Positions 1 through 10,850 of a DNA stretch of 64,000 nt are shown here, piece after piece (the first letter of the stretch is position 1; each line of letters starts with the position of its first letter). The notes under the pieces were generated by a model. The model saw only the letters and a list, made by a program, of their open reading frames with translations, was not told where the DNA came from and did no database searches. The stretch spans positions 22,080,634 through 22,144,633 of the forward strand of contig OZ034970.1 of the NCBI GenBank assembly GCA_964030785.1, written 5' to 3'. The stretch comes from Siderastrea siderea (lineage: Eukaryota; Cnidaria; Anthozoa; Scleractinia; Rhizangiidae). The translations under genes and the position numbers were made by a program.

Positions 1-845
1 ATGCGTCTTATATAAGATAGTTACGCTCTTGAGTACCCATATCACAAGCTTTACAGCACTTTGCTCGTATGTTAAGCCAACTGGCGAAGGGAAAAAAACA
101 TGTTCGTTTTATAAACCAGCGGTCGCCATATGGCGACGGCCGGTTAATAAAAGCGATAAGAAAGATAAGCTGAGTCATCAGAGTTTAAACATTGCATCAT
201 CCAGTAACGCTATAGTCAAAATATTGTGTCACACAATCACACTTTTCGTTACGCCGGTTCGTATAAATACAGGATCGCGCTAACAGTTGTGAAAAGTAGG
301 GGTGGGGAGGGTCAGAATGGCCGGTTAAAATGCCCATGGGGCTTTCTTGTTTACAAGGTACCCTGAAGGTGACTAAGATTCTTCTCGTCAATAAAGGATG
401 TTTGGATGCTAAAATCCCCACTGTTTTTGAAGTCCTCATTAAATTGGGCAGATTTTAATGGTAAATTTAGTGGAATTTGTAAACATTTTGCTGTCGGTCG
501 TACGACTGATCATGAGAAGTTTGCGTTTCTCCTAATAATATCCAATGATTTATTACCTTGTTCGGGTTGAGTCCTGACCAAGGATAAGATGTCTTAAATA
601 AGCATATACCCGAAAATTGAAGACAGTTACAGGCAAAAATCTATTAGTAATTGGAAGACATGATTTTCTAACGATTGTAGATGGGGACATTTACGATAGC
701 TTAGTAGATAGTAACGACCGTATTAACCTTTTATTTGTACTAAATACCATCATGAGTAGTAACTTTATCAATCCCTCTGCACAATGCTTTTTTGTGTTTT
801 TCTCCCATGACTCCGACTCGGTGGGTATACTTTGTCTTCATCACA
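1..845. other. no gene recognised; diverged repeat remnant
   Basis: I see no recognisable gene here. The short ORFs at 29-283 and 617-856 have no known motif or gene-like context. Around 170-360 there is a weak match to the repeat family seen near 17-19 kb: a 'tgagtcatcagagttt...acattgc' stretch resembles 22240-22280, and 'aaaatgcccatggggc' followed by ttcttgttt resembles that family's 3' end. Confidence 0.5.
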
Positions 846-1195
846 TTTTTTTTTAAATTTATTTATTCATTTACAACACAAAGTACATACAAACACAGAA
901 TTACAAAGAATTACAAATTAGATTTACAAAGCTAAAAACAGCCGCGCAATTGCTGTTTTTAGCAATTAATATGCCCTTAATCATTAATTAGTTAAATATA
1001 TATACATTGTATAATTTAGATTTAAACTGCAGATAACTGAAGTTATTTTATACATGATACTAAATTGCCTTCACTTACAATAACATTTACTTAACAACAA
1101 TAATGATTACAGTTACTCTATTACACTATTTTACATTAATTTACAGCTATACAAACAAGTAATGGAAAAATAAGGAAAGAAAAGAAAAAAAAAGA

Positions 1196-4100
1196 TTAAA
1201 CTAAGAGTGGAAAATTTCCCGTCCATTTCTTATATAATGCTTCTAGATCGTTGTTTTTGGTCACGATGTATTTTTCTATCTGATATTTTGTTTTTATTTT
1301 CAGTATAAAACCTTCTATATACGGCTGTACACACTTCCTCCTGCAATCCCAAATATAAACTTTACCGATTAAAATTAGATAGTTTAGTAAGGGGCATGAT
1401 GATGCTGTAATTAATCTATAATGATTTCTTGAAGGCTGAGAACTTTAAGTTGTTTTGTTAGGTTAAAGTAATATTTTTCCAGATGCTTCCAAAATAGATT
1501 TGAGTGAGGGCAGTTGAAAAATAGGTGGTGTATTGTTTCTGATTCATTGTTGCAGAAAGTACATTTATCATGCTCGCTGTATCCAATTTTAAATAATTGC
1601 GTGTTAGTAGAAAGAATTGAGTTTAAGATTTTCTATTGAAAAGCTTTGACATAAGGTTCATTCGCTATTTTATGTGGTAGGGTGAAGCAACTTTCAGTTC
1701 TTCATCAGTTAAGTTGAAATGCTGTCTTAGTTTCTGAACGTTACTAGGTAGCTGAGCTTTTTTACTAATTATCAGGGAATAGTAGTCTTTTGATCTCTTT
1801 TTTGTAATGTCAAAAATAACATTGTTGGGATTCCCTCTTGTGAACCTGTACTGAACTGTTTTTAATTCGGAAGGTATTGAATGTCTAAGACCTGTCCATG
1901 TAAGAAAATTGACCTTTTTTATTTTATTTCTTATTATGTCGAATGATTCGATGTTGTTTAGATTTAATAGGAGATCATCAACAGTGCAAATTCCGGAATC
2001 ATAGTATGTCCTATAAAAAACAGGTTTTCCATTTATTCTTATATCTTTGTGATTCCAAACTACAGATATCCAATTTTTCTCATCAGAAAAGAGATCTCGG
2101 AATTCTGACCACCATTACAGCAGTTCCCTATAGAAAATTGAGGTTATCGAAAGATCTTTTATTTCATAGTTGCATTCAAAAATGAATGAGCCCCCAACAT
2201 CTTTTAAGAGATGCATCAAATAGATTTTCCATGATTTTTCAGGCTAGCCTAAGAGCTTTGATCATGTTGTCTATGTCTATCATTTTTATACCTCCACCTT
2301 CAAAGTCGTTAATTGCTGAGAGCCTTGTCACCTTGTCTTTTCCTTTCCATAAAAATGTGTAGATTATATGATTTACTTGTTTGATAATACTTGCCGGGGT
2401 TGGAAGCAAGGAGGACGCATAGACTAATTTAGGGATGAGTAAAGATTTAATAATAGTGACCTTTCCATAAATGGAAAGTCCTCTTGAAGACCAAATATTT
2501 GTAAGTTTTTTCATATTATCGAGTTTCTCCCGGAAGTTTTTTTCGTAAAGTAATGTTTGATCGTACATGAAAGATACTCCTAAAGCTTTAATGGGTTCAT
2601 TTGGCCAATTTATTCCAAGTGGCTTTTCTTCGTTTTTTTAAGAGACCCAATCCACATACCTTCTGTTTTTGAACTGTGGACTTCAAGTCCGCATAAATTT
2701 TTAAATAAATTCATTTGTTGAAATAAAGCATTTGCCAAGTTTTAATTTGATAACACAGCAGTAGTATCGTCTGCATATTGAAGAAGGTTAGTTTCATTTT
2801 TTCCTATTTTAATTCCCTCAATTTCAGGATTTTGTCGAATAGAAATTGCCAAGGTCTCGATGGCTAAGAGGAAGAGGTAGGGGGAAAGGGGGTCGCCCTA
2901 TCTCACACCTCGTTCTAAGGTAAAATAATCCGATGCTAAGCCATTGTTTATTACACAGCTCTGAATATTTTGATGAAAAGTTCTAACCCAATTTATTAAG
3001 TCAGGGCCGAAATTAAACGCTTTCAAACAACTAAAAAGATAATGCCATTCTAAGGTGTCAAAGGCTTTTCTAAAATCAATAAAAATCACAATGCCAGGAA
3101 TGTTCTCGTTATCCGTAAATTCCATTATGTCACAAATCGATCTCACTGTGTCTCCAATGTAACAGTCTTTGACATAGTCGGTTTGATTGTGATGAATACT
3201 GTTTGGCAAGACATCTTTTACTCTAGCTGCGATAACTTTCGAGATTATTTTCGCGTCAACATTAGTGAGGGATATTGGTCGCCAATTTTCCATAAGAGTT
3301 TGATCTTTACCTTGTTTCTCAATTAAAGTGATGACTGCTTTTCTTTGCGTGTAGGACATTTCACCAAATTTGAAGAATTCATTAACACATTCGATAAAAG
3401 AATCACTAATTAGGTTCCAGCATGTTTTATAAAATTCAATTGGTATTCCATCATTACCAGGTGATTTGTTCTTTTGAAAGCTTTCTAAGATGGACTTTAA
3501 TTCCTCGAGGAATATTTCACCTTCACAAGATTGTTTCTGTTCTTCAGATAATTTCGGTATGTTCAAGTTGTTTAAAAGGATTTCGCCATCGTTGTTATCT
3601 ATGCCGGGAAATTGAGATTTATAAAGGTTGCGATAAAAGCGCTTCTGTTCATCAAGTATTTTGAAGAGATCGGTTGTGATAGCACCACTAACTAGTAATT
3701 CTCTAATATGCTCTTTAACATTATTTCGTTTTTCTTAATTTAAAAAATACTTTGTGTTTCTTTCTCCATGTTCGTGCCACCGAGCCCTTGCGCGAATGAT
3801 AATGCCTTTTGTTTTTTCCTCATAAAAAAGTTCAAGAGCGTCTTTCGCTTCATTTAAACGATTTTGACTCTAAACAGTCGGTCTTCTTCGAAATTCTTTG
3901 TTGCTATTTGGTAATCATTTTGCAGAGATTTTTCCTCTTTGCTTCGTTCTTTGGCCTTTTGTTTAGAGTAAGAAATGGCATGATTTCGAATATTAAATTT
4001 CAGCCAGTCCCAGACAGAACGTTTATCGGATAAGTCATTCATACCTGTTATCTTCCATTGTGGAAGTTTGTTTTCCAAATCCTTAAGATAGTTTTCATCA

Positions 4101-4890
4101 TCAAGCAGAGAGACATTCATTTTCCAAAAACCAGGACCTTTAGCATTTTGATATGAATTGGTCAGGGTAATTTCAATCGCTGCATGATCAGTTTTTATCG
4201 CTGGAGTAATATCCGTTGAGTCAACAAAGTCTTGCAAGTTGTTAGATACTAACCAGTAATCTAATCGACAAAAAATTTGTGGCGATTTTTGGCTGCAGGT
4301 GTAACTTTTAGTTTGAGGGTTTTTGATTCTCCAAATGTCAACAAGATCTAGTTCATTTTGTAAACATTCAATATTATCTATTACCATTTTTCTTGGCTGA
4401 CCATTACATCACCTTTTTTATCAAGCTTTGGATTTAGAGGGCAATTAAAATCGCCTCCACAGATAATATTTTCTACACAATCTAAATTCTCTTCTTGCAG
4501 CTTTTTGTGTAAATTTTTGAAAAATTTGCAAGTTATTTTATCTTTATTGGGCGCGTAAATGTTTATTAGGACATAAACCTTGTCTTCTATATCTACTTTT
4601 AATATAATATAACGCCCAGAGAGATCAATAATAGTGTTATGAATTATGCAATTAAATCCGTTTCTTATCAGCACTGCGACACCGCAGGAATTTGGACTTC
4701 CATGTTAATAAACAATTTTCCCACTCCATTCATTCACCCATTGTTTCTCAGATTCCTCCTTTGAATGTGTCTCCTGAAGGAATATGACGTCAGCTTTTGT
4801 TTTTCCACACCACGTGATTATGGCTCTACGTTTATGAAAATTGTTTATACCCCTTACATTGAGGGAGACTAATTTAAATAATTTTGCCAT
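1196..4890 (-). pseudogene. L1-type ORF2p (endonuclease, reverse transcriptase), degraded
   Basis: ORF2p nicks target DNA and copies LINE RNA into it. The ATG at 4888-4890 opens an APE-like endonuclease: LNVRGI, then FLQETH with the catalytic Glu, then INIYAPN, GGDFNCPL and TDHAAIEI. The RT follows: SPGNDGIPIEFYK, RPISLTNVDAKIISK, motif A FIDFRKAFDTLEW, motif B R*GDPLSPYLF, and motif C YADD near 2760-2790. A Cys/His-rich end (CTFCNN...HHLFFNC) lies near 1510-1565, and a stop at 1196-1198 ends the frame. Disabling changes include TAA at 4705-4707, a frame change near 4385, TAA near 3855 and TAG at 2898-2900 in place of the conserved Gln of RQGDPLSP. The catalytic DD of motif C is intact. Degradation by point mutation rather than deletion suggests an old full-length insertion. 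Confidence 0.85.
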
Positions 4891-5148
4891 CTACGACTTT
4901 TCGTAGTATATAGAAAATATTCCTTTTTTGAGATTTCATTTGGAAGTGTACGCATATTTCTTTAAATTCGGAGTAGTAATTGTTTCTTTAAAGTACAGAA
5001 CAAGAATTATTTTCCCCTTAAAACAAGATATAAAGAACAAAACACACACACAAGCCACATACACATGTAAACATACAGTCAATCATTTACCAGTGGTGTA
5101 TTCGAACCTTGTGTTCTCTCTCTTCGTCAGATGAAACCGTTCATGGGA

Positions 5149-5955
5149 TTACATGTAAACAAAGTTCTTCATGATATTTCCATAGTAGGGAAGGTTTTTG
5201 GTTTCTTTTCCTCTGTAGAGTTGCCCATCAATAATGAGTTTGTCAAAATTAAAAAATGCTTTCTTCTGATCCCGTTTGGCCTTTTTTAACACTGAATACA
5301 GCGTTTTATGGATATCTTCAATTCCTTTCGGGAAGTCGTCCGAGATTCCAATATCAGTTCCTTTTAAGTTCTTGTAAAAGGAAGGAACAAATTCTTTGTC
5401 CTGATAATGGCTGAATCTAGCAATCACTGGTCTAGGTCGGCTTTGCGATCTCTGGCTTGATGTTTTAGTTGGAATTCTGTGCACCCTTTCAAATCTAATC
5501 GCTTTAACAGCTTCGGGTGGAATTTGCATCTTACTTACAGAAAGGTTTCTTACCACATCTTCGATATTTTCTGATTCTTCGTTAACATTGTAAATTCGCA
5601 TATTCTCGCGCCTGGTATATGCTTCCAATTTTATGTTTCTTCATTTCAGTGCTTCAATATCAGCATCCATGGAATCTAAATCATCACTGTGTTCTTCAAC
5701 GGTTGGCGTCGTCTTCGCTAACTCTGTTTGAAGTTGAGTGATATTCTCTTGAGCGAAGTTCAGCGAGTTTTTCAAATCTTTAACTTCACTACGTAGAGTA
5801 ATAATTTCGCTTTTCAGGGACTCGATTTGTTTGCATGCTGGTAGGACTCTATCTAGCTTATCGCTCAGGTGGTCAAAACGAGCATCTGTTGAGCTTCTTT
5901 GCGTCATGGCTGCCACATGTTCATCTTCATCCGTTTGCAAACCATTTTCTCTCAA
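5149..5955 (-). pseudogene. L1-type ORF1p (coiled coil plus RRM-like domain), one in-frame stop
   Basis: ORF1p is the RNA-binding chaperone that trimerises through a coiled coil and coats LINE RNA. Here residues about 15-100 are heptad-rich (LKSEIITLRSEVKDLKNSL region). An RRM/C-terminal domain follows, with the family motifs RRENMRIYNV, ERVHRI, RPRPVIARF and GISDDFP. The two parts are in the same reading frame, separated only by a TGA at 5641-5643, so one nonsense mutation breaks an otherwise open frame of about 268 codons. The start ATG at 5953-5955 is the first in the frame. ORF2 begins about 260 bp downstream. The assignment rests on motif order and on position 5' of an endonuclease-RT ORF. 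Confidence 0.8.
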
Positions 5956-6341
5956 TCTTTTGCGACCGCCAAAAGCTGATTACCTATCTTCCTTTTCATT
6001 CCCTATATATTTTCCATTCATGAGCGGTCTAACAACTGGTAACTCAGATTAACATCTCTCAAAGAGACAGAGCTATAGAAAACCCGTCCGCCTCCAGTGA
6101 GTCACACTGCGCAAGTCTCTATCTTCATCGCATGCACTTTTCCTCTTAGTAAGCTTAGTAAGTTGAAGTACTTTTTTCGGAGGTGTGGTGAATCGGCTTA
6201 TGTGGACAACTGGACCAATTTTGCGTATTGTGTACCGAATATCTGTTGACTAAAACATGCTATTCAATCGATTTGTTGTAGCTTAGACTTGGTTTTTCAC
6301 CTTTTCAACGGTTACCACCTGAGCGATTTGCGTTTTTGTTA

Positions 6342-6509
6342 ATGTCTTTCGTTGGACGTGAGGGTGCCATAATTGTACTAGACGAACTGATAACACATAT
6401 ACAAGCAGGAAGAAACGATGTATTGCAGCGTTGCATGACTGGTTTTCTCTTTTATAGTTACCTTATCGTTGCCTGTGGGATGACTGTCGATGGATTTTGG
6501 AGCAACTAG
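6342..6509 (+). CDS. small orphan ORF, 55 codons
   Basis: An ATG-initiated ORF (starts MSFVGREGAIIVLDELITHI) overlaps the next ORF in another frame and ends at TAG 6507-6509. I do not recognise it. It is kept because a much shorter ORF with a vaguely similar start (VYGIIDALI) sits in the same place upstream of the related ORF at 19591. It could be a chance ORF, or the 5' part of the downstream ORF after a frameshift. Confidence 0.25.
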   Translation: MSFVGREGAIIVLDELITHIQAGRNDVLQRCMTGFLFYSYLIVACGMTVDGFWSN

Positions 6510-6832
6510 TGGCGTTTTTTGAAGTCCAACGTGACGGAGTGGTTAAACAAAGTTTTTATGATTATCATTTTGAAATAGATGTTAGAGGACCGATAGAGGG
6601 TGGAGATGTGCAACCTTTTGTTCACATGAAAAGCTTGTTACAGCATCTTTTAGGAATTCCACACAAGCGATTATTTGTATCACTAGATTACAATTTTTCT
6701 TGGGTTAGCGAGCTTCCTCCTTACAATGACGGGCGTCTCCCACCACTTTATCTCGTCGCTGACATTTCTGCATTTTTAGTAGATAACTGTCAAAGTTATG
6801 GTGTGTTAAATTTATACGGTGACATTATTTAG
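6458..6832 (+). CDS. orphan small protein, member of a three-copy family
   Basis: The frame is open from 6458, just after a TAG at 6455-6457, and stops at 6830-6832. It has no ATG near its start, so it may be an exon or the remnant of a longer ORF. The protein aligns with the ORF at 20079-20477: RCLWDDCRWILEQLVAFFE matches DCL*HEVRWMIDDLLHFFR. Further on, the pattern HMKxLLQ...LDYN is shared, with VRGPIEG against MVEGPRE between them. It aligns more weakly with 19591-19980. No known domain is recognised and no TM segment or signal peptide is evident. DNA similarity between the copies is low, so if they are homologous they are old paralogues. The ORF ends 16 bp before a repeat block. Confidence 0.4.
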   Translation, partial: LPYRCLWDDCRWILEQLVAFFEVQRDGVVKQSFYDYHFEIDVRGPIEGGDVQPFVHMKSLLQHLLGIPHKRLFVSLDYNFSWVSELPPYNDGRLPPLYLVADISAFLVDNCQSYGVLNLYGDII

Positions 6833-6848
6833 ATATTTGTTCTTTTTA

Positions 6849-7332
6849 CCCCGCCGTCAGGATGGGGTGTAGTAATACTTTTTTTTTCTGTTTTTTTGGG
6901 GGGGGGTGGTCACTTGCCCCAGACTTCCGCTCGGCGAAAAAATACTGGCCAGTAATCTTTGTCCGTTTAGCGTTTATTTGCCAAACTTTTCATGAAAGTT
7001 GGCGTAACAAATCCCTGGCAATTGCAAGGCATAAAAATCCCTTTCGTCGAGAACAAGAACGGAGATGCTAACGAGCTTTGAAAGCCGCCGATTCGATCTT
7101 GTTATTTTCGCCACTCGACTCGAGCCTGCCAAAAGACACGATGAAATATTCATCAGTGAAATGCAAGCATTTTTTGGCCAGTTTTGCTTTGCTTCACCAA
7201 AATCTTTAGGGAAATTTGTGTAGAAAGGTACAAGGACTTCAATGGAGTTAACTTCTCTTTGACAAGAGCAATGACGAAGGTGCTAGCGAGCTTTGAAAGC
7301 CAATGATTCATGCTATGTGCCGTAGCACATAA
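6849..7332 (+). repeat. GGGGTCTAGTAATA-family repeat, 5' half (split by the foldback element)
   Basis: It starts with 'accccgccgtcagg' and 'ggggtgtagtaata', then a T/G-rich tract and 'ggtggtcacttgccccagac'. It runs collinear with 17774-18257. The copy is cut at the family position '...ggcac^GTAA' by the element at 7333-17046 and continues at 17047. Reading it as one unit of about 1,020 bp with the 3' half explains both flanks of the big element. Confidence 0.8.
7329..7332. repeat. left target-site duplication ATAA
   Basis: ATAA immediately precedes the terminal AACAGGAGTCAG of the foldback element and is repeated at 17047-17050. Uninterrupted paralogues of the host repeat carry a single GTAA at this place (18258-18261 and 18991-18994). 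Because of local A residues, a TAAA or 5-bp reading is also possible; ATAA gives symmetrical termini. Confidence 0.75.
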
Positions 7333-7392
7333 AACAGGAGTCAGATTGTTTCCGGACTGTCAGATTGTTTCCGGACTCGATTTCCTACGCTT

Positions 7393-7640
7393 ATTAAACA
7401 AATTGCCCGTCTGTTCTACTTAATAAGCAGGTTTGACACGTCAAATTTGCTTGTTAATCAAAAAGGACGCTACTTTTGTGTTATTAAGCAAAAAAGGTAA
7501 CACTTTTTGCTTATTAACACGCACCTTTTGCTTAATAGCCAGAAAATTCCTGCCTATTAAGCAAATAAAGGTATATGTTTGGGTTATTAACCAAAAGTGT
7601 CGACAGACTTTGTAAACAGAAGTTTTGTCGGCTTGAGCCG
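7393..7640. repeat. subterminal cluster of TTATTAA(G/A)CAAA motifs
   Basis: Within about 250 bp of the terminus the motif (cgcttattaaacaaa, ttaataagcag, gttaatcaaaaag, attaagcaaaaaag, cttaatagcc, attaagcaaataaa, ttaaccaaaa) recurs in both orientations. The same core, GCTTATTAAACAAAA, is in every unit of the central satellite. Clustered subterminal motifs are often transposase-binding sites in DNA transposons; that role is inference here. Confidence 0.5.
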
Positions 7641-8439
7641 CCATTACGGAAAAAAATATCGAGGGCGAAAACTACTTAACAGAACAGCTTTGTGAGAAAA
7701 TACCTATCTAGCCGAAGGCAAGTGCGGGAATTCTTTCAATTTACCAGGAAAAAATCATAACTTTTACTTTAGTGGCCGAAATTTTTCAAAAGTAAGACTT
7801 CGCAGCGCGATCGATCGAGCGATCTGGCGAAGCCGTGAGATCTTTCACGTACGCGATTTCTGTAAACAGAGACAACGAAACTCAACACTTTAACAGAGCA
7901 AATAATCCAGATAAAGAGAATGTACAGAGAATATTCAGAGCTGTCTAAACCTGAAATACAATGAAGAGGAAATTTTAATTCACGGTTTATTGTTTCTTTC
8001 GACAGAGAGAGAAAAATAACTGACACAGCGAAACGAACAACACAGTACAGCGCGGCAATTATGTTCTTTATGAACTTAGGGATTCTTCCACGTTCACGAT
8101 TTCTGTAAACAAAAGTCAGAGCAATGAATTAACAGATGAAATGCTGCGAAAACTGAATAAAACATACAGACACTTCTAAAACTAAAATTTAACAACAAAC
8201 AACAAAAAGATCTCATGACTTATTTCTAAATTCTTCCGAGAACCGCCAAATTTAATCAAAACACGGCGAAATGAACAACACAGAGCGGGGCATTATCAAT
8301 CGATTCACAGTTTAAGAGTTTCTTTCCCCTCGCTTTAAAAAAAAAAATTCCCTAATAGAAAAGTAGAACAGTTTGACCTTCGATCTAGAAAAGCTCCTAT
8401 CTTAGCGGCGGAACTAATTTTCGTTCAAGAGTTTTGTAC

Positions 8440-9560
8440 CAAGAATTCGCCAGTCTAATTTGATCCGATAACAACACATTTAATTTGCAGGTAATGTGAA
8501 AACGGGAATACGTCGGATTTCCGTAAGAATAAGAAAACTCGGAGGGAGATAAAAATATAATCCCATAGCGAAACATTTTATTTATTGACCACGAAACATT
8601 GTTTTACGTAATCATTTCTACATACGCGGTACGCCCTAATCGGGTTAAACTTTGCGAAACTGTCAAAACAGAGCGGCAAATTCGTCAGCTTTATTTTCAG
8701 CTTATTAATCAAGAAAGGCAGCGGCGGTCAAACTTCGCGAAACTCTCAATACAGAGCGGCAAATCCGTCAACTTTCAGCTTTATTAATCAAGAAAAGCAG
8801 CGAGTGGTACTACATTCGACAAATAAGAAGGAATTACTACCTAAAATCATCGCGTGAAGGTAGTTGTTTTGACTATTAACCAAACAACCAATTCTTTAGG
8901 AGTAAAATTGTGAACTCTTTTAGATACCAGTGCAATGTAAATTCCAGTGAAAACGAACTTCAACACGGCAGCACTTTCCATTTAGCGAATGTACAACCGA
9001 TTCACGAGCCGGTCAAAATACTAATGTTTCTTATTTTATTGGCGTAAGTTTTAGAAAGAACACTCTCTAAGAGAAAAGTAAAAGAGATTGACTTTTTGAA
9101 AAGGTCAAGAATCCTGAATCAAAATCAACAACAACACATCCAGTAATGGAAATAATGCCGAGGGGTTCCGTGAGAAAACTCGGACGTAGATAAAAATATA
9201 ACCTCATAGCGAATTTATTGTGCACAAATTGGCAACGAAACATCGTTTTTAAGAAATCATTTTTTCACATACGCGGTACGATTACATAGAGCTAAATTAA
9301 AAGTTGGCAGACAAACTTCGTCATACAGAGCGGCAAATTATCCTTTCACTTAATATCCTTTCGCTAAATAAGCAGGGAATTCCTGCCAAAAATAATCGAG
9401 TGAGGGATCGGGAGGTAGTTGTTTTCAGTGATTATTAACCGATCAATCAATTCTTTACGAGTGGAATGTTTTAAAATTCCTTCACAGTGTTAATGAAATG
9501 AACATTTATAGCGCATACACTTCAACGCGGCAGCAATCTTTCCGTTGGGCGAATGTACAA
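8440..9560. repeat. degenerate tandem duplication of about 560 bp inside the left arm
   Basis: Two consecutive segments share the order 'ggaaa/aatgtgaaaacggg...cggtacg...agcggcaaat...gtagttgttttcagtgattattaacc...gcagca..tttcc...gcgaatgtacaaccgattcac...ccggtcaaaata...aaagaacactct'. The junction phrase 'cgaatgtacaaccgattcac' occurs near 8990 and 9550. The mirror of both copies is in the right arm, so the duplication came before the arms were made or homogenised. Confidence 0.5.
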
Positions 9561-10850
9561 CCGATTCACTAACCGGTCAAAATAATATATTCTGATTTTA
9601 TTGGGATAATTTTTAAAAAGAACACTTTGTAAGAGAGAAGTAAAACAGATTGGCGTTTTGAAAAGGCTCTCACCTTCACAGTGTAATTTTTTTCATTCAA
9701 GAGTAAGCTTAAAAACAACAACAACACATTGTAATTAAATACGCTGTGTTCCGTCGAGTTCCGTACGAAAACTCGGCGAGAGAAAAAGTATAACCTATAA
9801 CTAGTTCTCTCGGTTAACTCAACCAACGGAGAGAATTTATCTAGAGTGTATTTTTTTGGCTATGTACTCAGGTCGTTCATTGAGAAAGCTATTTCACTCT
9901 TCCCAGCCTAATGACATGCAAATTAGTTTTAGCGCGAAAGTTATTCTTCGCGGGAAAATAATGGCTTCTAACTGAAGGCCTGTTTCAGATTACAACCACG
10001 TGCAGATTACAAAGCAGCATCATTAGCGTGAACTTGATTAATACAATTGGTTTATTATTAACACATTGCAAAAACAGAAATAAACTCACCTTCGCAAATT
10101 TGACCGGAAATCGGTTCCCCGGCCCGTTACGCGTTACAACACAACCTCAAGGCTATCCACTTCTGACAAAATCAAGATGTCCAAATTGTTTTGAAGCTCT
10201 TGCAGTCTACATTTAACTGCCTTTGAGTAAACCGGATTCTTGATTTTGTGACTAGTTGCTCATCTGAGAAAATGTCTGTGAACTCTGAACTTGCCGGGTT
10301 GGTGATTCTTTCATTATAGCGCAGTCCACGTGCAAAACATAGCCTTTCATTCTGAAGATGAACAAACGTTTTGTTGCTGGTACAGAAAGCCATTCTTGAT
10401 CGGATTCAACAGCCGACTGCAGCCTTCACTAAAGATGTCTGTTTGAAGTTGAAACATTCTGATCCACCCACTGTCTTAGCCCAGAAGGAGATATTCGCTG
10501 AATGTGTAAGACGCACAGTACACGTTTCTGTGGAGAGCTGTTAATGGTATTTTCGCAGTCTCCTCCACCCTCCCCACCCCTGCAAGACCAGTTTGCATGG
10601 AAAAGCAAAGAAAACGATTCCGTGACTGCTACACCTGTCTGGTGCAGATCTTTCGGCCGCACAGAACTCTGGCAGAAATGTAGACTGTCTTGCAGCCGAA
10701 TCAAGCATTTAAAAAAAACAGACAAAAAAAACTAAATGCGAATGATGACGCGCTTTTCAGCTGGTAAAACTGAACCAGTGTTAGAATAACTAAACTAGAT
10801 TTATCAAATTTCCGGCGATCTTTGCGGCCATCGCGGATTGAAATTAACTA

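Larger units (their letters stand above)
846..6100 (-). mobile_element. L1-like LINE retrotransposon, near full length, inactivated
   Basis: On the minus strand the order is an ORF1 with coiled coil and RNA-binding domain, an ORF2 with APE-type endonuclease, reverse transcriptase and C-terminal Cys/His motif, then an AT-rich 3' UTR. The 3' end is placed at 846 because a T run on the plus strand (846-854) reads as a poly(A) tail on the element's strand. The 5' end is uncertain, somewhere upstream of the ORF1 start at 5955. Both ORFs contain stops or frame changes, so this is a dead copy, but all domains remain readable. I did not find a convincing target-site duplication. Two-ORF architecture and the ORF1 type indicate the L1 clade. 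Confidence 0.85.
7333..10850 (+). repeat. left inverted arm of the foldback element
   Basis: This arm is complementary to 13556-17046, running from the terminus to 'aatctgcgatggccgc' read on the opposite strand. It contains a subterminal cluster of short TTATTAAGCAAA-like motifs, an internal degenerate duplication of about 560 bp, and 'gcggcaaattcgtcagct'-type segments. ORFs such as 7769-8026 (minus), 9569-9826 (minus) and 10429-10725 (minus) are mirrored in the right arm and carry no recognisable domain. Confidence 0.85.

Noticed and set aside
29..856. ORFs at the left edge as genes
   Set aside because: No motif, no splice context, and partial overlap with a diverged repeat.
7769..8026. ORF conserved between the two arms of the foldback element
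   Set aside because: Conservation follows from the arm identity of the DNA itself; there is no motif and no third copy to compare.
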